Positions 42,525 to 49,058 of a stretch of 50,616 bases of DNA are shown in pieces. This DNA is from an uncultured Acidimicrobiales bacterium. Its GTDB lineage: Bacteria > Actinomycetota > Acidimicrobiia > Acidimicrobiales > SHLQ01. The position numbers were made by a program, and so were the translations under genes. The stretch covers positions 1-50,616 of the forward strand of contig CALLAA010000132.1 in NCBI GenBank assembly GCA_938002955.1, given 5' to 3'. The notes beneath the pieces are model-generated. The model ran no database searches. It was not told where the DNA came from and saw nothing but the letters and a program-made list of their open reading frames with translations. The number at the start of each line of letters is the position of its first letter. The first letter of the stretch is position 1.

Positions 42525-43037
42525 ATGCACGTTGTTCTCGTCCATCGGGAGATAGCGCCGAACACCGGCAACATCATTCGACTTTGCGCCAACGCCGGAG
42601 CGCACCTGCATCTCGTCGAACCGCTTGGGTTCACCCTCGACGACAAGCTGCTCCGGCGCGGAGGTCTCGACTATCACGAGCTCGCAACGCTCACCGTTCA
42701 CCCAGACTTCGCGGCAGCCATGTCAGCCGTCGATGGCCACCGGATGTTTACCTTTGCTTCCGCAAGCACTCGACGCTACGACCAGGTTGCCTTCGCCGAC
42801 GACGACGTACTGATCTTCGGAGCCGAGCGCTCGGGCCTGCCTGCCGATGTCCTCGATGCAGTCCCGCAGTCGAACCGTTTGACGATACCCATGCGACCTG
42901 GCAATCGAAGCCTGAACCTTGCGAATGCAGTTTCGGTCGTGGTGTACGAGGCGTGGCGACAATCGGGCTTCGGCGGTGCCGACACAACGGGCGCGTCGAC
43001 GAGCGAAACCCCAGGAGCCGGTCCATTCGACTCCTAA
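42525..43037 (+). CDS. trmL: tRNA (cytidine(34)-2'-O)-methyltransferase
   Basis: 170 residues of the SPOUT family, methylating the ribose of the wobble base in certain tRNA-Leu. MHVVLVHREIAPNTGNIIRLCANAG, HLHLVEPLGFTLDDKLLRRGGLDYHEL, LIFGAERSGLP (GxExxGLP) and IPMRPGNRSLNLANAVSVVVYE (knot motif) are all present. Start set by comparison with E. coli TrmL; an in-frame ATG 15 bases upstream (42510) is equally possible, with an AGAGG very close to it. The C terminus is a short low-complexity tail. Confidence 0.93.
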   Translation: MHVVLVHREIAPNTGNIIRLCANAGAHLHLVEPLGFTLDDKLLRRGGLDYHELATLTVHPDFAAAMSAVDGHRMFTFASASTRRYDQVAFADDDVLIFGAERSGLPADVLDAVPQSNRLTIPMRPGNRSLNLANAVSVVVYEAWRQSGFGGADTTGASTSETPGAGPFDS

Positions 43038-43054
43038 CCGCCACGTACCACGTT

Positions 43055-43099
43055 TTTGTGAGCGATCTCGCGGGCTGAGCCTGCAGAATCGCTCACAAA
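43055..43099. repeat. 45-bp palindromic element between convergent genes
   Basis: Perfect 12-bp arms TTTGTGAGCGAT/ATCGCTCACAAA around an inner GC hairpin (GCGGGCT...CCTGC). It lies between the stops of trmL and the nitroreductase. No T-run follows on either strand, so it is not a classic terminator, though it may serve as one. Its size and nested layout resemble the 49-bp elements at 26.8 kb. Confidence 0.85.
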
Positions 43100-43105
43100 T
43101 CTTGG

Positions 43106-43840
43106 TTATTTGATGTTCATGCCTTGGCTTTCGAGGAAGGAGCGCATGTGTGGGCGGCTCTCTTTGCCGAGCAACGACGACATGTCAGCCGACCATGTTC
43201 GGTCGACCTTTCCGCCCGTCCGTTCGAGGTAGTACTCGCGCATGTGTTCGTCGTATGACTCGATGCCGGCCACATCGTTCGTCTCGTCGTACGTTTCCTC
43301 TTTGAGCGTTACCGACAGCGGAAGGCGCGGCTTCAGAGCTGGGTCCTGATCGGGCCAACCAAGGCAAAGCCCAAAGAGCGGCACCACCTGCTCAGGCAGA
43401 TCGAGCAGCTCGGTCATTTGCGCAGGGTCATTGCGGATGCCGCCGATGTAGCAAATTCCGAGGCCCACCGACTCGGCTGCCACAACGGCGTTCTGCGCAG
43501 CGATCGCCGTGTCGGTTGCCGCGATGATGAAGTGTTCGGTGACCCCACCGTGGAAGTCTCCCCCAGCCATCTCGCAGGCGACCGACGAGCGATGCAGGTC
43601 GGCGCACCACACAAAGAACGCCCCTGCGGTCTCGACGTAGGTCTGCCCACCAGCAAGCTCCGCGATTGCCGAGCGCGTCTCGGGGTTCCGGACCCGGATC
43701 ACCGTGGTGCCCTGAAGGTTCGATGAGGTCGCCGCGGCGAGGCCAGCACCGATGATCGATTCGACGAGCTCGTCATCGACCGGCTGATCGGTGAACTTTC
43801 GAATCGAACGGTGACTCTTCAACAGGTTGATGACATCCAT
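43106..43840 (-). CDS. Nitroreductase-family flavoprotein (NfsA-like)
   Basis: 244 residues. FMN-binding start LLKSHRSIRKFTDQPVDDELVESIIGAGLAAATSSNLQG, a middle part AQNAVVAAESVGLGICYIGGIRNDP, and GLCLGWPDQDPALKPRLPLSV as in the NfsA/Frp group of NADPH-dependent oxygen-insensitive nitroreductases. The C-terminal part (YDEHMREYYLERTGGKVDRTW) is the usual NfsA extension. Natural substrate unknown, perhaps quinones or flavins. Stands alone; converges with trmL. Confidence 0.9.
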   Translation of the reverse strand: MDVINLLKSHRSIRKFTDQPVDDELVESIIGAGLAAATSSNLQGTTVIRVRNPETRSAIAELAGGQTYVETAGAFFVWCADLHRSSVACEMAGGDFHGGVTEHFIIAATDTAIAAQNAVVAAESVGLGICYIGGIRNDPAQMTELLDLPEQVVPLFGLCLGWPDQDPALKPRLPLSVTLKEETYDETNDVAGIESYDEHMREYYLERTGGKVDRTWSADMSSLLGKESRPHMRSFLESQGMNIK

Positions 43841-43939
43841 GACGACAACGTACCGGCTGGGCTGATCGGACCATGCAGATTTGTGTGCAGCTGATCTGTT
43901 TGCGGACGACGTATTTGCCAGGACCAGCGCACGGATCGA

Positions 43940-44749
43940 TCAGGGCGCGTCGAAGCCCGCCAACGCATGAACCTGGTCGACGACGGCCGCGGTCTTTCGA
44001 GCGTCGAGTGCATCGGGGTGTGGCGCACCGAAACGGCCGGCGTCGTTGTCGAAGTACGCACCGGACGAAGATGCGAACTCATCGGAAAGCGCCGCCCGGA
44101 CCAGAATGTCAGCGCCGATGCCGATGTCGTTTCCTGCGACACCAAACCCGTCCTTCACCATTTTCGTGGCGAGCAGCGACCCAGGGTTCACCGCAACGAT
44201 CACGGGCCCATCGTCGCCAAGCGTGGTCGCGAGGTGCCGGGTCCACATCGTGATTGCCAACTTGCTTTGGGAGTAGGCATCCATGTCGCCGAGGCGCTTT
44301 CCTCCCGCCAACGCTTCAGCGTCGACGGGGGCTTGTGCTGCCGACGACAGATTGACGACACGCCCACGTGAATCGAGAAGTTCCATCAGTTGCATGGTCA
44401 ACCGATACGGCGCGAGCGTATTCACGACAAACCGCACGTCTTGACCATTGGCGAGTACCGGGCTGGACGACTTGAGAACACCCGCATTGTTGATGATGAC
44501 GTCGAGATGGTCGTGTCGCTCGGCAATCGACGCTGCAAAGTCGTCGACCTCGGAGAGCACGGACAGGTCGGCTCGGTACGTCTCGATCGCAGGACTCGTG
44601 ACAGCGGCGCGCAGTCGCTGCTCGGCTGCCTCAATCTTTGCCGGACTGCGACCGTGCAACAGCACGCGGTGACCGAGCGACAGAAGTCGCTCGGCCGTCT
44701 CGAGTCCAATGCCGTCGGTCGCTCCCGTGACGAGGATGGTCTTGGTCAT
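43940..44749 (-). CDS. SDR-family oxidoreductase (retinol-dehydrogenase-like)
   Basis: 269 residues: ILVTGATDGIGLETAERL (TGxxxGIG), Arg in LLHGRSPAKI favouring NADP, DVIINNAGVL, catalytic Ser in VVNLSSAAQ and YxxxK in DAYSQSKLAI, then VNPGSLLATKM. It is similar to the DHRS13/WWOX-like group. Transcribed in the same direction as the 2OG oxygenase 27 bases away; SDR genes are frequent targets of HxlR regulators, and one lies just upstream. Confidence 0.91.
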   Translation of the reverse strand: MTKTILVTGATDGIGLETAERLLSLGHRVLLHGRSPAKIEAAEQRLRAAVTSPAIETYRADLSVLSEVDDFAASIAERHDHLDVIINNAGVLKSSSPVLANGQDVRFVVNTLAPYRLTMQLMELLDSRGRVVNLSSAAQAPVDAEALAGGKRLGDMDAYSQSKLAITMWTRHLATTLGDDGPVIVAVNPGSLLATKMVKDGFGVAGNDIGIGADILVRAALSDEFASSSGAYFDNDAGRFGAPHPDALDARKTAAVVDQVHALAGFDAP

Positions 44750-44776
44750 GTGTTGATCTCCACTGATCGGTCCGTT

Positions 44777-45733
44777 CTAGAACGGGGCGAAATCGTCTTT
44801 GGCGTCGGATGGTATTTCCCAACGTTGCTCTGGGTCGGTCGGTGCACCGATTGCGCCTGTTGGTTGCACGCGGCCGCTGGCGCCGTACAGCCACAGCACG
44901 ATGTTCGACCGGGTGCCGCTCGTGATCGGATGCGCGACGTGGGGAACATTTCCTCGGTGCATGACCGCGGTTCCTGGCGCAAAGCTGAGCTCGGCGGTTC
45001 GACCCGTCACGTGGTCGATGAACTCCACAGCAGACCCGGAGTACTCCTCGTCTGGGAGGTTCAGGTTGATATTCAAGGTCACGGCAGACGCGTCCGAGTG
45101 CGGCCGAATCGAGGTGTCGGTAGTTGGCTGATAGCGAATCGAAAAACCGAAGGTTTGCGTGTCGTAGCCGGCGACGTCGGGCAACAGCAGCCTCGCAATT
45201 GGGCGCATATAGCGGTCGAGCAATTCGCGATAGAGCTCTTGAAACTCCGGAGCCGCCAAATACCCGGCGGAACGTTGGTCGAGCATTGCGCCACCGCGGT
45301 TCAGCACGATTCCGTAGGGCGGACGCAGTGGAATCTGCGCATCAGCCGCTTCGTCGAGAAACCGTCGAAGGTCGCCGAGACGTTTGGGGTCGAAGAACTG
45401 TGTGTGGAACACGCCAGGTAAGACTTCGTGCCACAGCTCGCGGACGGTCGACTCGCTCGCAGGATCCTGCCAGGCGTGGTCGACAGCCTCCCTGAGCGTT
45501 TCGTCGAGGAGCGAGTCGCCGCGGCGAGGAGCATCGCCACGTTCGGTGCGGTCCCACTGCTCCCAAGCGTGTTGGAGGAGCTGCCTATTCGATTCCCAAA
45601 AAAGATGGACGGTCGGGTCGCGGCGCAGCATTTCTTCTCTCGACGGCAACACGAGCTGTCGCGCCTGTTCGAGTTCGTTGGGGGGCATGAGTTCTGTGCA
45701 CTCCTCTGGATTTTCCCTAGCGACCTTCATCAT
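44777..45733 (-). CDS. 2-oxoglutarate/Fe(II)-dependent oxygenase
   Basis: 318 residues. The double-stranded beta-helix has IRPHSDASAVTLNINLNL (HxD iron ligands), AVEFIDHVTG, GTAVMHRGNVPHVAHPI (distal His) and GTRSNIVLWLYG (2OG-binding Arg), as in prolyl/lysyl-hydroxylase-like enzymes. The first ~110 residues are helical and acidic with no assigned domain. Substrate unknown. It heads a probable two-gene operon with the SDR and is divergent from an HxlR regulator, with an inverted repeat right before its ATG. Confidence 0.87.
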   Translation of the reverse strand: MMKVARENPEECTELMPPNELEQARQLVLPSREEMLRRDPTVHLFWESNRQLLQHAWEQWDRTERGDAPRRGDSLLDETLREAVDHAWQDPASESTVRELWHEVLPGVFHTQFFDPKRLGDLRRFLDEAADAQIPLRPPYGIVLNRGGAMLDQRSAGYLAAPEFQELYRELLDRYMRPIARLLLPDVAGYDTQTFGFSIRYQPTTDTSIRPHSDASAVTLNINLNLPDEEYSGSAVEFIDHVTGRTAELSFAPGTAVMHRGNVPHVAHPITSGTRSNIVLWLYGASGRVQPTGAIGAPTDPEQRWEIPSDAKDDFAPF

Positions 45734-45739
45734 CTACCG

Positions 45740-45752
45740 AGTAGTCTCTACT
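45740..45752. promoter_or_regulatory. Candidate HxlR operator
   Basis: Perfect inverted repeat AGTAG-TCT-CTACT seven bases upstream of the oxygenase ATG. A second palindrome, TAGGTACCTA, lies at 45778-45787 directly before the regulator ATG. Both fall in the 54-base divergent gap, which suits control of both genes by the regulator. Confidence 0.5.
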
Positions 45753-45787
45753 GGCAATAAGGCACTCTGATGACTGGTAGGTACCTA

Positions 45788-46186
45788 ATGGAAACTACTG
45801 CGATCGATGACTCTGAAGCGATCGTCGGCGACCTCTACTCCGACGCATGTCCATGTCGCGAGATTCTCAACCTCGTCGCCTCAAAGTGGGCGACCCTCAT
45901 CATCGGCAAACTCGAAGACGGCCCGCTTCGATTCGGACAACTCCGGCGAGCAATCAGCGGCATCACCCAAAAGATGTTGACCCAGACGCTTCGCCGTCTC
46001 GAACAAGATGGCCTCGTGCATCGAGAAGTTCTCGTCCACATGCGCCCACCACAGGTGGAATATTCACTGACTGAACTGGGCCAAAGTGTCACCGAACCCC
46101 TGGCGGCCATTCGCGACTGGTCCGAGCAGCACCTGCCCGACGTCCAGGCGGCCCGGCGCAACTTCGACGCATTGCAACCCAACTAA
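45788..46186 (+). CDS. HxlR-family transcriptional regulator
   Basis: 132 residues from the ATG preceded by GGTAGG; an ATG 18 bases upstream lacks a ribosome site. The winged helix reads CPCREILNLVASKWATLIIGKLEDGPLRFGQLRRAISGITQKMLTQTLRRLEQDGLVHREV. The CPC pair near the start is the cysteine used by HxlR/YodB-type sensors for electrophiles or thiol stress. Divergent from the 2OG oxygenase/SDR pair it probably controls. Confidence 0.9.
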   Translation: METTAIDDSEAIVGDLYSDACPCREILNLVASKWATLIIGKLEDGPLRFGQLRRAISGITQKMLTQTLRRLEQDGLVHREVLVHMRPPQVEYSLTELGQSVTEPLAAIRDWSEQHLPDVQAARRNFDALQPN

Positions 46187-46251
46187 CGGCGACTCGATCA
46201 CACGTTCCGGCACAGTCAGCCTCGGAGCAGACCGCTATCGTCCTAGACACG

Positions 46252-47100
46252 ATGGTGACCGAACAGAAGTTTGAGACCGTAGATGGCTACACGATCGTCG
46301 ACATCGACGAAGCCGCCCGAATCGTCGGGCCGATCCGATCGGCCAAGAAAGTCCTGCAACGCACCACCATCGATCTCGTTCGACACGCCACCTACTCATG
46401 CGCGGTCCACGGGCTAGATGCCACCGGTGGCGCCGCTGCGCTAAACCACGACCGGGCCAGCGACGATCAATCACCGATCGCAACCTTTGCTGAGGAACTC
46501 GCGGCCTGGGCCAACGAGCGCACGTTCATCGGGGCAATGAGCCTGGGCCTCGGTGCCGACGAGGTTGGACCAACGCTGAGTTCGACGGCAGCCTCGGCGG
46601 CGGAGATGACGGCAGCGTCAGCGGCAGCGTGCATAGCCGACGGCGCGTCCAACGTCGTCATCGTCAGCGATGGCGACGAACCAGCGCTCCAAGCAGCGAT
46701 AACCGACGCAACGATCGAACCAGACCTCGCAACTGCCCTAACCAGCGGGGCCGACGCCGTGCTCGTCCGCGGCAAGACTGGCGTACTCAACCATGCGGTG
46801 CTCGAAGACACGAACGCAAAGATGATCATCGGCCTTCAGCCGCTGACCACCACCGCTCGCGGCCTCGCCGTCGCAGGGCGCGCTGGAGCCATCGTGGTCC
46901 CCGATTTCATCTCCGCCGCTGGCCCAACGCTCGCTGCTCTTGGGTGGTCCGCCGAGGATATTTCGAGCAATACCGCCTCGGTACTGAACACACTGTCGGG
47001 CCACGGCATCGACCTGTTCGTCGCGGCGAGCGAACACGCCGAAACACACATGCGCACCATGACGACCGAGCTCCCGTTCGGCCGCCCACTCGCCCCCTAA
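46252..47100 (+). CDS. Degenerate Glu/Leu/Phe/Val dehydrogenase-like protein
   Basis: 282 residues. The sequence follows the ELFV dehydrogenase pattern throughout: a LARxMTYKxAVxGLPxGGGK-like part reads LVRHATYSCAVHGLDATGGAAAL, and the C-terminal GxxxxPDFxxxAGG part reads AGAIVVPDFISAAGPTLAALG. The two catalytic lysines of the family fall at Ser49 and Ala61, and the glycine-rich NAD loop is not clear, so it is probably not an amino-acid dehydrogenase. It could be a regulatory or structural homologue. Placed 54 bases before the FrhB gene on the same strand, suggesting a joint role. Alignment is by eye. Confidence 0.65.
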   Translation: MVTEQKFETVDGYTIVDIDEAARIVGPIRSAKKVLQRTTIDLVRHATYSCAVHGLDATGGAAALNHDRASDDQSPIATFAEELAAWANERTFIGAMSLGLGADEVGPTLSSTAASAAEMTAASAAACIADGASNVVIVSDGDEPALQAAITDATIEPDLATALTSGADAVLVRGKTGVLNHAVLEDTNAKMIIGLQPLTTTARGLAVAGRAGAIVVPDFISAAGPTLAALGWSAEDISSNTASVLNTLSGHGIDLFVAASEHAETHMRTMTTELPFGRPLAP

Positions 47101-47110
47101 GCGAACGACG

Positions 47111-47123
47111 AGGGACTGTCCCT
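47111..47123. repeat. Single AGGGACTGTCCCT palindrome
   Basis: Perfect 6-bp arms around a central T, 10 bases after the stop of the dehydrogenase-like gene. It has the same GGG-N-CTG-N-CCC core as the repeats near 16.0 and 42.4 kb. Confidence 0.8.
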
Positions 47124-47154
47124 AACTGTTCACAAGATCGAAGAAGAGACGGAT

Positions 47155-48327
47155 ATGACGCTCACCGAACCCATCTCCCCAAACGACGGCTGGAGCTTCC
47201 AATGGAAGCAGCTGTACGACGAGGTCATCACCTCGGGGCTGTGCACGGGCTGCGCTGGTTGTGTGATCGTGTGCCCCCACGACGTCATTGGTTACAAACA
47301 CGAGCCCGGCGAATACGTTCCGTTCCACATCGAAGAAGAACTCGGGCTCGCCGACTGCTCCCACGGGTTCGGCAATGCCAAGGGCAAGGGCTGCACCGAG
47401 TGCACCAAGGCATGTCCACGGTTCCGCTCGTGGGAGAGCGAAGCCGACGAACATCTGCACGGCCGCAAACGCGAAGACGACGAAATTTCCGGGATCTATT
47501 CCGACATCTTGCTCGTCCGGGCGAGCGAAGACTTCGTGTACGACATTGGCCAGGACGGCGGACTCGTGTCGGCCATGCTCATCTGGTGTCTCGAGAACGA
47601 CATCATCGACGGGGCACTCACGAGTGGCGTGGAGAACCTGCCCGATGGCTCGCCGGGTTGGAAAGCAATCCCGATGGTCGCGACCGATCGCGAGGAAGTC
47701 CTGAAGGGTGCGGGCAGCCGCTATACCTACTCGGCAAACACCATTGCCTATGACGAAGCAAAGGCCGCAGGACTTCAACGACTTGGGCTCGTCGGCATGA
47801 GCTGCCAGACCTCGGTTGCCCCCGTTATGTGGCACCGAGGTGCGAGCAAGCCAGTGTCTCGCCGAATCAAGCTCAATATTGGTCTGCTGTGTTCAAAGAG
47901 CTTCGACGACGCGATGTTCGACGAACTTTTTGGGGTGAAGTACGGCCTCAAGAAGGAGGACATCGCCAAGATGAACATCAAGGGTGTGTTCCAGATCTGG
48001 ATGAAGAACGGCGATTACCACGAGATCAATCTCAAGGAGTGCCACGCCTGGACTCGCACTGGCTGCACCCACTGCCCTGACTTCGCCGCAGAGCACGCCG
48101 ACATCTCAACGGGCGGAATCGGCAATGTCACCGACTGGACCCTGACCGTTGTGCGAACCGACCTTGGCCGGGCGATCATCAAAGCAATGATCGAGGACGG
48201 CGCTATCGACACCCGGCCCGGCGACGACGATCCTGCCGCGATCGCACTTATGCATCGGCTCGCTGCTAATAGCCGCAAGCGTTGGCCCTCATGGGCAAAC
48301 GGTGAGGCGGCCGTCGGCATCGGCTAA
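47155..48327 (+). CDS. Coenzyme F420 hydrogenase/dehydrogenase beta-subunit family (FrhB-like)
   Basis: 390 residues. Two N-terminal iron-sulfur clusters: C30-x2-C33-x2-C36-x3-C40-P and, after Cys68, C80-x2-C83-x3-C87-P. The FrhB domain follows with YDIGQDGGLVSAMLIWCLE, LVGMSCQTSV and RRIKLNIGLLCSKSF, then a late cysteine cluster CHAWTRTGCTHCPDF. Such proteins bind FAD and pass electrons between F420 and iron-sulfur partners. The partner is unknown; no hydrogenase genes are nearby. Starts MTLTEP with AGAGACGG upstream. Confidence 0.9.
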   Translation: MTLTEPISPNDGWSFQWKQLYDEVITSGLCTGCAGCVIVCPHDVIGYKHEPGEYVPFHIEEELGLADCSHGFGNAKGKGCTECTKACPRFRSWESEADEHLHGRKREDDEISGIYSDILLVRASEDFVYDIGQDGGLVSAMLIWCLENDIIDGALTSGVENLPDGSPGWKAIPMVATDREEVLKGAGSRYTYSANTIAYDEAKAAGLQRLGLVGMSCQTSVAPVMWHRGASKPVSRRIKLNIGLLCSKSFDDAMFDELFGVKYGLKKEDIAKMNIKGVFQIWMKNGDYHEINLKECHAWTRTGCTHCPDFAAEHADISTGGIGNVTDWTLTVVRTDLGRAIIKAMIEDGAIDTRPGDDDPAAIALMHRLAANSRKRWPSWANGEAAVGIG

Positions 48328-48372
48328 CGCCACAAGAAATCTGTTAGGTCGCTCGGCGCCTGCGTCGAAAAC

Positions 48373-48936
48373 ATGTCTATGACACGGCATCGAGGTGCAC
48401 TAACGATCGCCTTTGGGGTGGTCGTCCTGCTCGTGGGTATCGCGCTCGGCGCGCCCGTCGTCCAGGATGGTTTCAGCGAGGGTGCAACCGCTCCGGCGGT
48501 CGTTGAGCGTAAGCTTTCCGCTGGACAGTGGATCGTTTTCGAAGAGCGCAGCGGCTCCGGTCGGTCGATCACCGGCATCTCGATCACGAGCGATACCGGG
48601 CTGTCCTTTCCCGCCCAGATGATTCAGCCATCGGGCTCGGCCGTCACCGCTCCCGCCGAGCAGATCGAGACCATCGACGGAACGTTCGTCATCGCAGCCG
48701 CAATCGATATCCCCAGAGATGGGACCTGGGTGCTGGATATCGCGAGCGATCGTCCAACCGAGGTTCTCATCTCGCCAGGCTTCAACGAGCTCAACCAGCT
48801 CGGCACCGGCTTCATCTTCGTTGGGCTTGGCTTACTGACAACGTTCGTCGGGATCGCAGTGCTCGCTGTAGATGGAATCCGACAGAGCCGCCGGGGAAAG
48901 CCGGGCAAGACGATCTCGCCCCCAATTTCGGTCTAG
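48373..48936 (+). CDS. Membrane protein with two helices and an extracytoplasmic beta domain
   Basis: 187 residues. Helix one at 9-27 (LTIAFGVVVLLVGIALGAPVV), a ~110-residue outside part of alternating beta character (QWIVFEERSGSGRSITGISIT; DGTWVLDIASDRPTEVLI), and helix two at about 145-165 (FIFVGLGLLTTFVGIAVLAV) with a basic tail. No family recognised. It is similar in layout to small actinobacterial envelope proteins. Forty-five bases after the FrhB gene. Confidence 0.72.
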   Translation: MSMTRHRGALTIAFGVVVLLVGIALGAPVVQDGFSEGATAPAVVERKLSAGQWIVFEERSGSGRSITGISITSDTGLSFPAQMIQPSGSAVTAPAEQIETIDGTFVIAAAIDIPRDGTWVLDIASDRPTEVLISPGFNELNQLGTGFIFVGLGLLTTFVGIAVLAVDGIRQSRRGKPGKTISPPISV

Positions 48937-48942
48937 AAACCA

Positions 48943-49058
48943 AACGCCGCCTCTGGCGTTCGGCCTCCGTGGCGCATGAACGGTCCCCGAAGGGGACGAT
49001 GGTCTAGCTTCCGTGCCGCCAAACTCGCGGCGAAGCCGCTGGCGGCTAAGGAAGCTAG
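48943..49058. terminator. Hairpin cluster between the membrane-protein gene and groEL (convergent)
   Basis: Three structures: AACGCC/GGCGTT (48943-48960), GTCCCC-GAA-GGGGAC (48983-48997) and a long composite hairpin (49004-49058) with outer arms CTAGCTTCC...GCCGCCA and an inner GCGGC-GAA-GCCGC. The last includes the groEL stop codon. Together they suit termination of both converging transcripts. Confidence 0.65.

Noticed and set aside
43841-43939. Possible repeat related to the 49-bp element (gatttgtgtgcag near 43877)
   Set aside because: Only the first few bases resemble the element; there are no matching inverted ends.
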